Positions 1 to 8,564 of a DNA stretch of 64,000 nucleotides are shown piece by piece; the stretch's first letter is position 1; every line of letters begins with the position of its first letter. The position numbers were made by a program, and so were the translations under genes. Below the pieces are notes generated by a model. That model ran no database searches. It was given only the letters and a program-made list of their open reading frames with translations, and had not been told where the DNA came from. The stretch spans positions 1 to 64,000 of the forward strand of contig JBBPTG010000015.1 of the NCBI GenBank assembly GCA_038093975.1, given 5' to 3'. The stretch is from Chalciporus piperatus. Its lineage: Eukaryota; Basidiomycota; Agaricomycetes; Boletales; Boletaceae.

Positions 1-1116
1 CTTTCTCGTTCTTCTTCTTCTCCTACTTACCCCCCTGGTTTACCTATTCGTTCTCTACCTATTCAACCCACTCGTCCCTCTTCCCCCGAACCCGCTAGCC
101 CAACCGTCGCTGAGGCTGCATGGAATAACACTGGTCTTCCACTAAACTCCGCTGGATGGCCAGTCTTGCAGGAAGACCTAGATGCCCCCACTCATATTGC
201 CGCTATTCCCACCGTCAGAGTCTTACCCATCGAGTTACCACTCACCGCTCATCGTCTTCGTGACGAGTTGATGGACAATGTCGTCATGGACCGTATGTCC
301 CAATTCTTACTTGACTCACGTCTCTCTGTACCCATCGGCGCCCACCTTGATCTGGGGTCACCCCTCTTTGCCCTCTACCGTGCCTACCTGCAAGCATCCC
401 GTCTTGCCAATCTTCCTCCTTCCCTGACGACGGTTCACCAAGCTCATTCAGAAGCTGCCTCCCTCCGCAACATCCACGGTGATCTAATTACCAACCTCAG
501 CATCGCTCTCTATGAGCTACGGATGCCAGAGTTTCTGAATGACCTAGACCGCTACCTCAGAGAATCCGCCTCTGCGGCTCAATCTCCAACCCCTGTCATC
601 GGAGTTTCTACCTCATCTCTCCCCTCGTCGACTCCTTCCACGTCTAGCTCCCCTTTGAACGATGAAGAGGAAGCAGTCTTCTTTCGTGCAGAACGTAACC
701 ACATTACCTCACAACGACAACGGACTGGCACCATACCTCTATCCACCTCACATCCCCAGTACCACGATGCCTGCTTCGTATGTCACCGACTGGGCCATAT
801 ACGTGTCCACTGTCCCGTATACCAGTGTCCCACGTGCTTCCGCTGGGCACCTGGTCACATTCAAAGTCGTTGCCCACTTCGGCGTGGACAGAGACATACA
901 ACCACGCCACCTGTTGCACCCTCTTCCCGTTCCCGCCGATCAACCAATACCAATCGAGCTGCTCGACGCCCCCCTCCACTCTATACCCGTATCTCGGGTG
1001 AGACTTATTCACGCGACGACGACGACGCCACTCTCTATGACGGAGATGATCCAACCGACGATGTCGGATATGCAAACATGACCGGTTCTCCGGGTCACTA
1101 CGGGTTAAGCATTTGA
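1..1116 (+). CDS. CCHC zinc-knuckle ORF of a retroelement, 5' partial
   Basis: The frame is open from the left edge to TGA at 1114-1116, so the true start lies outside the window. The N-terminal part is rich in Ser, Pro and Thr. A canonical CX2CX4HX4C knuckle (C-F-V-C ... H ... C) is encoded around 772-813, followed by a second Cys/His cluster (CPTC ... GH ... CP) and a basic Arg-rich tail. Knuckles of this kind bind nucleic acid in retroelement Gag proteins. About 45 bp after the stop a polypurine-like tract and an LTR begin, so I infer that this ORF belongs to the same element and is its last ORF. No protease or reverse transcriptase motif is visible. It could instead be a host gene captured by the element. 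Confidence 0.6.
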   Translation, partial: LSRSSSSPTYPPGLPIRSLPIQPTRPSSPEPASPTVAEAAWNNTGLPLNSAGWPVLQEDLDAPTHIAAIPTVRVLPIELPLTAHRLRDELMDNVVMDRMSQFLLDSRLSVPIGAHLDLGSPLFALYRAYLQASRLANLPPSLTTVHQAHSEAASLRNIHGDLITNLSIALYELRMPEFLNDLDRYLRESASAAQSPTPVIGVSTSSLPSSTPSTSSSPLNDEEEAVFFRAERNHITSQRQRTGTIPLSTSHPQYHDACFVCHRLGHIRVHCPVYQCPTCFRWAPGHIQSRCPLRRGQRHTTTPPVAPSSRSRRSTNTNRAARRPPPLYTRISGETYSRDDDDATLYDGDDPTDDVGYANMTGSPGHYGLSI

Positions 1117-1152
1117 CTAGTTTTTATCTTCGTCGATGACTTGATTCTAATA

Positions 1153-1161
1153 CGGGGGTAA
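1153..1161 (+). promoter_or_regulatory. Polypurine-tract-like sequence before an LTR
   Basis: A G-run (CGGGGGTAA) lies immediately 5' of the TG that opens the LTR at 1162. This is where the plus-strand primer of an LTR retroelement would sit. It indicates that the LTR at 1162-1630 acted as the 3' LTR of the element carrying the upstream CCHC ORF. The tract is short, so the call rests on position more than length. Confidence 0.45.
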
Positions 1162-1630
1162 TGTTACGATCACTCATTCTTTCCTTCCCCATTACCTTGT
1201 ACTAAGTCCTAGTCGCTGGTTCGAGTCCTGCCTAGGCCTCCCATTTCTTACCTTGCTTTAGTCAGCGAACATTCCTTAATGTTCTTTCACCTTCCACGCT
1301 TCGTCATCGCTGACTCGTATGCTTACCGAGCATGACTCATTCCTATTCGTCATGACTTGTTCTTACGTATTCTGACTTGTTCTATGCCTGCCCTTAACTC
1401 GTTTCTTCACTTATATAAACCCTCGAGTTTCCTCCTGTAACCCTAACTTAGACCTACGCAATCTAGCTTGGTCATTCCCCGCTTCCTTGAACCCTCTGAG
1501 AGTCACCGTCCCACTCTTGAACGGACGCTAGGCCTTAACGTGGACATCCCATCGTTAGGCTACCTTGAAACCCTTGTCTTTGACTAGGCTTTTGTGTCTA
1601 CGCTTTGACCTACCCGGTACAAGCGTAACA
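1162..1630 (+). repeat. LTR, forward copy (469 bp)
   Basis: It starts TGTTACGATC and ends AAGCGTAACA, giving the TG...CA ends of a Ty3/Gypsy-type LTR with short terminal inverted repeats (TGTTACG/CGTAACA). A TATATAA box lies near 1412. A stretch matching the Pol III B-box consensus (GGTTCGAGTCC) is at 1218-1228. The same 469-bp unit recurs in reverse at 1706-2174. In the stretches compared, differences are few and are all transitions, several at CpG. Confidence 0.85.
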
Positions 1631-1705
1631 GCAGGTTGGCGTGGTCGTTCCAGATCTCAAACTGGTGTCTAGCACCTTCTAGGTAATGTCGCCATTGCTC
1701 TAGTG

Positions 1706-2174
1706 TGTTACGCTTGTACCGGGTAGGTCAAAGCGTAGACACAAAAGCCTAGTCAAAGACAAGGGTTTCAAGGTAGCCTAACGATGGGATGTCCACGTTA
1801 AGGCCTAGCGTCCGTTCAAGAGTGGGACGGTGACTCTCAGAGGGTTCAAGGAAGCGGGGAATGACCAAGCTAGATTGCGTAGGTCTAAGTTAGGGTTACA
1901 GGAGGAAACTCGAGGGTTTATATAAGTGAAGAAATGAGTTAAGGGCAGGCATAGAACAAGTCAGAATATGTAAGAACGAGTCATGACGAATAAGAATGAG
2001 TCATGCTCGGTAAGCATACGAGTCAGCGATGACGAAGCGTGGAAGGTGAAAGAACATTAAAGAATGTTCGCTGACTAAAGTAAGGTAAGAAATGGGAGGC
2101 CTAGGCAGGACTCGAACCAGCGACTAGGACTTAGTACAAGGTAATAGGGAAGGAAAGAATGAGTGATCGTAACA
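1706..2174 (-). repeat. LTR, inverted copy (469 bp)
   Basis: This is the reverse complement of 1162-1630 at identical length; read on the minus strand it begins TGTTACGATC at 2174. The two copies are separated by only 75 bp (1631-1705), which is not the internal region of a complete element. There is no matching target-site duplication on the outer flanks. The right end abuts, within a few bases, the RNase H part of a Gypsy pol fragment on the plus strand. Confidence 0.85.
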
Positions 2175-3975
2175 CCTGCAGTGGTTCATGACGAGACAGG
2201 ATCTCAACCGACGACAAGCGCGCTGGGCGCAATATCTATCTAGATTCAATATGCTCTGGGTTTACAAACCTGGACCTTCTATGGCAAAAGCTGACGCTCT
2301 CTCACGTCGAGAAGACCACGCCGTCGGAGTTGAAAATGACAATAGGGGAATATTGGTCATTGTCCCAGAAGATATCCGCACAGTCGCCCTAACAGATGAA
2401 GGGGCACGGATCAAACAGAGAGTCTTCCTTGCAACGTGCAAGCTATCTGAAACAAAAGTTCAGAAGTTCCAAAAGAAGGGCATTCATGCGAAGCTTGACG
2501 GCTTACTCTATGACGAAGAAGATCGTCTGTACATTCCGGAAGATAACGTACTCCGAATGGACATCATTCGCCTACACCACGACACACCAGTTGCAGGACA
2601 TCCTGGTTATGAGAAAACGTTAGAACTCATCCAACGATCTTACATGTGGCCTGGACTCGCCACTCTCGTAAAAGATTACGTGTCTCACTGTCAGACCTGT
2701 CAGAGATTCAAAGGAACGAATCAGGCACCTGCAGGTCTTCTCCAACCCTTACCGGTTCCTAGTGGACCCTGGCAACACATCACTGTGGATTTCATTACGG
2801 GTTTACCCGAATCCCGTGGTTTCAATGCAATCTTGACGGTGGTAGATCGATTCTCGAAAGAAGTCGAACTCGTACCATGCACAAAAACATGTTCGGCTTT
2901 AGAAACCGCTCGCCTATTCCTTTCTCACGTATGGAAGCATCATGGACTTCCTTTATCCATCACATCAGATCGAGGCCTGCAGTTCGCGGCCCAAGTCGCT
3001 AAAGAAATCAATGACGCCCTTGGTATTGATACCAAGCTCAGTACAGCATTCCATCCACAGACAGACGGACAATCAGAAATAGTAAACAAAGAAGTTGGAA
3101 AGTTTCTACGAATCTACTGCTTCAATCAACAAAATAAATGGGCAGACTGGCTAGCCATCGCCCAGTTCTCTATTAATAACAAGTATCATACTTCAACGAA
3201 GAAATCGCCGTTCGAAGTCACACGTTCTTACGAACCACGCATGGGCACAGAACCACATGCTTCTACGTCTCAGGCACCAGCTGCCAAATCATTCACAGAC
3301 GCAATGCGGAAAACACTTGCTGATGTAGAAAAGAACCTGGCCAAGGCCCAGGAACGCATGAAAACGATAGCCGATAAACACCGCTCGATTGCGCCCGAAT
3401 ATGAAATTGGGCAGCAAGTCATGCTGTCAACCACAGACTTGCGTTTGACACGAGCATCAGACAAATTATCTGAAAGATGGCTAGGTCCATTTGAAATCAT
3501 CGCCTTGGCAGGGCCAAATGCAGTAAAACTACAGCTTCCACGAGACATTCGAATCCACCCTGTGGTTAATGTCCGTTGAATCAAACCTTACAAGGACCGC
3601 CTTGACGGCCAGCCTACAGCACGGCCTGGACCAGTCCTTGTTACGGAAGAACGGGACAACGAATGGGAAGTCGACTACGTCGTTGACACACGATACAAGG
3701 GAAGGAAACTGGAATACCTCGTGCACTGGAAAGGTTATGATGAAACCGATCGCACTTGGGAACCAAGAGTCAATTTGGGAAATGCCAAGGGTTGCTTGAA
3801 AGACTTCTACGCAAAGAACCCAGCCGCACCTCGTGCTCTATCCATTAATCCCGCAGATTTTCTATTCCTATTCCGGAAACGTCCAGAAAATCTCACGGAC
3901 AACGGACCAGCCAAAATTGATAGATTCATGGCAAACTTGTCCAGTCCATTAAAAACACGGGCTGCGCCCACATAA
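2175..3975 (+). pseudogene. Ty3/Gypsy pol fragment: RNase H tail, integrase, chromodomain
   Basis: The frame begins at the LTR junction inside the RNase H tail (LNRRQARWAQYL is typical of Ty3 elements). Integrase follows. The HHCC zinc module (HH...H...CX2C) is encoded around 2575-2700. The DDE core has Asp in VDF, Asp in SDRGLQF and Glu in QSEIVNKE, reaching about 3090. An in-frame TGA at 3577-3579 interrupts the protein just before IKPYKDRL. After it the same frame stays open to TAA at 3973-3975 and encodes a chromodomain (EYLVHWKGY...TWEP) that would steer integration to chromatin. Gag, protease, reverse transcriptase and the downstream LTR are missing, so the fragment is dead. In this position the family usually has a coding codon, and a Trp TGG to TGA change is the simplest explanation. 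Confidence 0.88.
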
Positions 3976-3999
3976 ACAGTGCAAAATAGGGAAACAATA

Positions 4000-4041
4000 G
4001 TGGTGCTCAAGTAGGCTATTCTAGGGCTATTTTGGGGCTAT
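4000..4041 (+). repeat. Left terminal inverted repeat of Harbinger element
   Basis: It begins GTGGTGCTCAAGTAGGCTAT and matches the reverse complement of 7872-7913 over 42 bases. The end itself contains three near-repeats of GGCTATT, possibly transposase binding sites. Confidence 0.9.
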
Positions 4042-4224
4042 TTTCGTACTATTATTAAGCTATGAGCGACCTCTGATCTTTGAGCTGAGTTTAAACCCCG
4101 CGCGTGCCGAAGCCTTGCCGAGAACCGGTCCGGTCACGTGAACGACACTTTGCAAAATTATGCCCAAGTCCAGACAAAGAAAGATCTTCGGAAACGAAAG
4201 TTCGAGTAACGAATACAAACGGGA

Positions 4225-5835
4225 ATGATCAGCGGTCTCAGAGATAGTTCCTTGTCCTTGTCCTCCTCCACCATGCCTCGCATGTCCACAAAGAAACTAC
4301 TGATGCAATCCCTCGACCAGTTAGAGCTCAGAGTTGCAGAAGCACGGCTAAAAAACCTACAGGAACAAGACGAACTTGAGGAGGATTCCGATGACTCGTT
4401 GGGCTTGGATGAATACCTTATCATCACCCCCCCCACTCCAATCTCCCCCTTCCTCGATATGGACTCAGACGCAGAGTCCGAGTCAACCGAGTCGGAGGAT
4501 TCGACGGACATGAGGGCAGCGCATTATCGCCAACTGATCGGTGCGATCAGAGCGCTTCGTGACGAGGTGGCCAGGACGCGCGTCTTCAACCGTTTGACCG
4601 AGCCACCACTGCGTGCATCACAGCTACATCTCCTCGATCATTCCGCAGAGTTCCGGCCACATTTGTTTCGTAAAAAAGTCCGCGTCGAGCCAGAGATTTT
4701 TGACTGCATCCTTGATCAAATCAGCAATAATCTCATTTTCCACACAAACGCCAATCACCCACAGCTTCCCGTCGCGATCCAACTCGCGATCTTCCTGAAC
4801 CGCGCAGGTCACTATGGAAATGCGGTGACACCTGAAGATGTAGCACAATGGGCGGGGGTTAGCGTCGGGTCGATAATCAATTGCACAAACCGCGTGATGA
4901 TCGCGCTCCTTGATCAACACGACACCTTTATCAATGTTCCCGCAGCGGAATCGGAGGACATGGAGTCGGCACACATATTTGTGGCACAGAAGACCTGTCT
5001 AGCTTGGCAGGGGGGCGTTTTCGCTGCTGATGGTTCAACGTTCAACCTGTTCGAGAAACCGTCCATTTACGGGGATACGTTCACTGACAGGAAGGGGCGT
5101 TACTCGCTCAATTGCCAGGTGGGCATGACGCACCATGACGCTCGTTTAATTCAGGCTGACGGCTTGGATGTGATTGCAGCTCGTTGTTATGCTTCACAAT
5201 TTGCTTATTGTCGACTATGGTTTGGGCCATCCTGGGAGCGTCCACGACGCATACGCGTTCCAAGGAACACACATCGCACAGAATCCAGATGACCTGATCC
5301 CCGAAGATCATTGGATATGGGCAGATAGTGCGTACCCGTCGAAAACATGGTGTGTTGTGCCTTTTAAGGCAATCCGCAACACACCCTTGTCGCACCCTCA
5401 GAAGCTGTACAACCGTTATCTGTCAAAGGTATTGATACTCTTATTGGTGACACTCACAAGCTAACCACGATCGTTGAGGTTCGCGTCCGTGTTGAACACG
5501 CATTCGCGGCCCTCAAGGGGCGTTTCCAGTCTTTGCGAGAACTTCGGACACACATCCGGACAACGGAGGACATCAAATACGCAGTGCATTGGGTGCAGTG
5601 CTGCCTGATTCTGCATAACATGATCATTCGCTTCGAGGAGGCCCTTGGGAAGCCATCAACAATGCCGTGGGCACAACGAGAAGCCGGGGGACCTGCAGAT
5701 GATGATCGTGAGCGGGTGGTGGTGGAGGTTCCCATTGGCTCACCGGGGCAACTATTCCGCGCCTGTTTGATGCGTGACCTTTTCGAGGAATTGGATATAC
5801 CGTATGTCGTGCCGGTGAACGATGGGCATGAGTAG
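4225..5835 (+). CDS. Harbinger-type DDE transposase (three exons, ~499 aa)
   Basis: Exons 4225-5118, 5180-5428 and 5479-5835 join in phase 0 and total 1500 bases. The introns are 61 and 50 bp with CTGAC and CTAAC branch points. An acidic N-terminus and a helical region are followed by a DDE_Tnp_4-like nuclease fold. The first Asp lies in AADGSTFNLFEKP, the second in the segment LLIVDYGLGHPGSVHD, with a further Asp in WADSAYP, and the Glu in RVRVEHAFAALKGRFQSL. The protein would cut and rejoin the element ends, normally together with the Myb-like partner encoded on the opposite strand. The start ATG at 4225 is the first in frame; the second Met, at about residue 14, is an alternative. The catalytic motifs all appear present. 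Confidence 0.88.
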
Positions 5836-6007
5836 AACATCGTGGTAATCGACAACATGTATTGCAGAAGGGAGATAAGGAACACACCGGTAGTTAACAA
5901 AGTACAAACTTGCGCCAACGAAGAGTGAACTTGATGGTAGGTAGGCAGGTGGCGGCAAAGACAAAAAAACGGCAAAATGTTGGGAGAGAACGACATAGAA
6001 GCAAGGT

Positions 6008-7800
6008 TTAAGCGGCGGGGAAAGATGAACCAGCAGCGGGAAAAGGAGCAGACCCAGGCGCGCCCCCACTAGGGCCCAACTGCTGCATCATGCGCGCATA
6101 CTCCATCTGCTTGTTTAACAAATCGATACGGCGTGTGATCGAGCGTTCTTCAGACTCCTTCAACTGGATGTCGAGCATTTTGAGGTTGTGCTCGCGCTCG
6201 TATTCGGCTTCGGCGTTAGCCCACTTGGCACTGAGCTCCTCCTTTTGAAGCTCGAGTTCTTGTTTCCGTAGTGCATAGTTCAGCCGCACAGCAGTGCGCG
6301 AAGCAGCTCCAGTGGGTGTCACCTCCATGGCCTCGCTTGCCCTGTCCAGCTCATCAAGCTTAGCAGCAAGCACATTGCCAGGACTAGATGCCGTCGTCAA
6401 CTTCGTGCCGGTGGAAGACATGGCGGTGTCTGATAAGCTGGTCCTCTTGGTTACCCCCGAGCCTATGGAGCTAGGCGGGCGTGGATATGGGCTGTGCCGC
6501 GCGAAAGCGCTACGCCCGTCACGTAGAGGTGTCTTGCCCTTTGAGATCGCAGAAATTGGAGTGGATGCTTGCACGCTAGAAGAGGCTGATGTCCGATACT
6601 GCGCGACCGTTGTCTGATGTGCCATCAGACAGTCTGAAGGAGGAGATAGCTTGAAAGATAAAGATACATACCTTGGGAAGAGGCGGCTCCTCAAAAGGTG
6701 GCTCGTCATCCATGGGATGATCATCGTCGTTGAAAAAATCATTCAAGTTATGGTCATTCATGGTCACATCCTCTTCATCGACAGTCTGCATGCCGACACC
6801 ACCGGCAGGTTCCTCAGGCTCCTCCTCCTCATCCACCTCCCCTTGATTGTCCTCTTCTTCAGCCTGAGGTACCGCATTGACACCACTGGCTTTGGGCGCA
6901 ACGATATTGAGAAGACTTTCTACATGATTCGCTCTTGGTTTGGAAGATACGAGCTCGCTGTCGAAGGATGGGATCCCCTTCCAGATTGCATCGAGCTCCT
7001 GGTAGTATGGGAAAAGACGAAGGACATCCTCTGAGTGTGGAATTGAGCAACACAACTACAGGAAAAGAACAGGTCTTACCAAGTAGGTTTTGTGCCGCGC
7101 CGGTACCAGTGCCATCATCGGCGTCGTAAGGTATGATACCACTTCCTGTGCTTTTGAACCGTTTACGCTGCTCACGGTATTTGGTTTTGAGTCTGGATTT
7201 ATACCGGCGATGAGCCTGAATTACCTAGCAAAACAATCGAATAACTTACGTGTTCAAACGATTGATGACGGAGGTTACATATTTCGTAGAGTCAGATTTG
7301 AATGTGGTAGCGTGTTCGGAATCGTTTTCAAAGATGTGCTTTGCGATCGCGGCTGAAACATCCTTTTTGTTTTTTCCAGATGGCTTATCTCCTGGTAAAG
7401 GCTTGATGATTGATGTGGATGTCGACTGATCATGAAATAGGATGTGACGATCTGCAGCATGGGACGTGATCCAAGCAACAAGTTGATCTGTGCGGCTCCC
7501 ATCCCATGATATGTTTGTGCTTGACTTCTTTGTTGGTTCGGTAGCTGGTGGTGCAGGCTCCTGTGCAGATAGGGATGTCGAGGATGCGGCAGACTTGCTA
7601 CCTCTTGCACGACGTTTCTTCTGGGTGGCAGGTGTGCCACCCCTTGTCGATGTTGTTGGTGCAGCCTGAGAAGAGGTTGGAACAGGAGCCTTCTTGGATG
7701 TGCCTCGACCAGCACCGGCCATAGCTATGACTATGAGGGGTTGGTTAGTGAGCGCTTGAAGTCTCGCAGAGCGACGAGGTTGGGGACGGAGAGCAGGCAT
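6008..7800 (-). CDS. Harbinger second gene: Myb/SANT-like DNA-binding protein with coiled coil
   Basis: The gene is read from ATG at 7800 to TAA at 6008-6010, with several exons. The first (7800 to about 7243) has a basic Ser/Thr/Pro-rich N-terminus, then a Myb/SANT-like fold (NISWDGSRTDQLVAWI...). It continues in a short exon near 7215-7080 (LKTKYREQRKRFKSTGSG). The next exon (about 7035-6670) is strongly acidic. The last (about 6640-6008) has a charged coiled coil (LRKQELELQKEELSAKWANA...) and a Gly/Ala/Pro tail. In PIF/Harbinger elements such a partner helps import the transposase and binds the ends. Exact small-exon borders are approximate. An internal ATG (MAGAGRG) could be the real start. 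Confidence 0.75.
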
Positions 7801-7871
7801 ATATTTCAAACTCCGATGCCAGAAACTTCCTGCAGTCTGGACACATTCCAGAACCCGAGAATAGCCGAATC

Positions 7872-7913
7872 ATAGCCCCAAAATAGCCCTAGAATAGCCT
7901 ACTTGAGCACCAC
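7872..7913 (-). repeat. Right terminal inverted repeat of Harbinger element
   Basis: It is the reverse complement of 4000-4041 over 42 bases and ends GAGCACCAC, followed by TA. Confidence 0.9.
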
Positions 7914-7916
7914 TAC

Positions 7917-7943
7917 TGTCAACAAGGCCGGGCCTTGTTGACA
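7917..7943. repeat. 27-bp palindrome beside the transposon
   Basis: Two 13-base arms (TGTCAACAAGGCC and its complement) flank a single central base. It lies two bases beyond the TA at the right transposon end. It could be a protein-binding site, a cruciform or an insertion target. Confidence 0.7.
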
Positions 7944-8480
7944 TATTCAAGGAAGGTTGGTCAAACCTTGCCGCAAATCGGTTCGCCTCCGAGTCGATCG
8001 ATATCATTGTGCTAGGCAAAAATGTTAGCCGACTCATCCAGAAAACACTTACCACTCCTTGTGGAACGACCTTGGTGCTAACGAGTACTACAAGCCGAAG
8101 GAACTCGAAGGTTGTATATGCAGTTCTATCTTGGCGTCCAACCTCGAAAGGTCCAACTTGAACTGACCAACCTGGACAAGACGAATTTAGGTTAGTTCCA
8201 GAAGCACAACTAGTGGTTCTCACCTCACCTTCGCGTCCATCCTCGAAAAGTCCAACTTGAACTGACCAACCTCAGGCTGGACAGAAGATCAAGACGAATG
8301 TAGGCTAGTGCCAGACGCAGAACTAGTGGCCCCCGCCCCACCTCCTTCGGTTCCACCAACATGGCATGGAAGACAACATCTGTTTGAGGTATGTTGCCGA
8401 ATACTGTAACAACTGACTCATAGCGAAACTATCGTGCATCACAATCAGCTAGCGTCGCGCACAGACCGCATAACGAGGTG
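7944..8480. other. Intergenic, upstream of the repeat-peptide gene
   Basis: No ORF with coding character is seen. It holds an imperfect tandem duplication (8134-8345, listed separately) and the upstream region of the gene that starts at 8565. Confidence 0.6.
8134..8345. repeat. Imperfect tandem duplication, unit ~95-115 bp
   Basis: The motif GTCCAACTTGAACTGACCAA followed by AAGACGAAT, TAGGTTAGT/TAGGCTAGT, AGAACTAGTGG and CACCTC-rich ends occurs twice in direct orientation. The second copy carries a short insertion. It lies in the promoter-proximal region of the repeat-peptide gene. Confidence 0.6.
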
Positions 8481-8488
8481 TATAAATA
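8481..8488 (+). promoter_or_regulatory. TATA box of the repeat-peptide gene
   Basis: TATAAATA lies 77 bases before the start codon at 8565. The CA-rich stretch around 8510-8520 is a plausible transcription start. Confidence 0.6.
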
Positions 8489-8564
8489 CCCTACCGCGAC
8501 TGATCAGAACGACAAGCACTCGAAGCTTACTTGTGTTTTCTTCTCGAACTCGAACTCTATCAAT

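Larger units (their letters stand above)
4000..7913. mobile_element. PIF/Harbinger-type DNA transposon, apparently complete
   Basis: The element is about 3.9 kb and bounded by identical 42-bp terminal inverted repeats. It carries two convergent genes: a DDE transposase on plus (4225-5835) and a Myb/SANT-like protein on minus (6008-7800). This two-gene plan is the hallmark of PIF/Harbinger elements. Both outer flanks carry TA next to the ends (3998-3999 and 7914-7915), suggesting a TA target-site duplication; the three-base TWA duplication common in the superfamily is not visible. Both genes have long open exons with consistent splice sites and no obvious nonsense mutation, so the copy may be young. 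It inserted just beyond the decayed Gypsy pol fragment. Confidence 0.85.

Noticed and set aside
1631..1705. 75-bp spacer between the inverted LTRs as a complete primer-binding region
   Set aside because: TGGCG-like triplets occur near both ends, but no convincing tRNA complement could be assigned from the sequence alone.
5454..5996. 180-codon minus-strand ORF over the transposase end
   Set aside because: Antisense to the verified third transposase exon; no domain.
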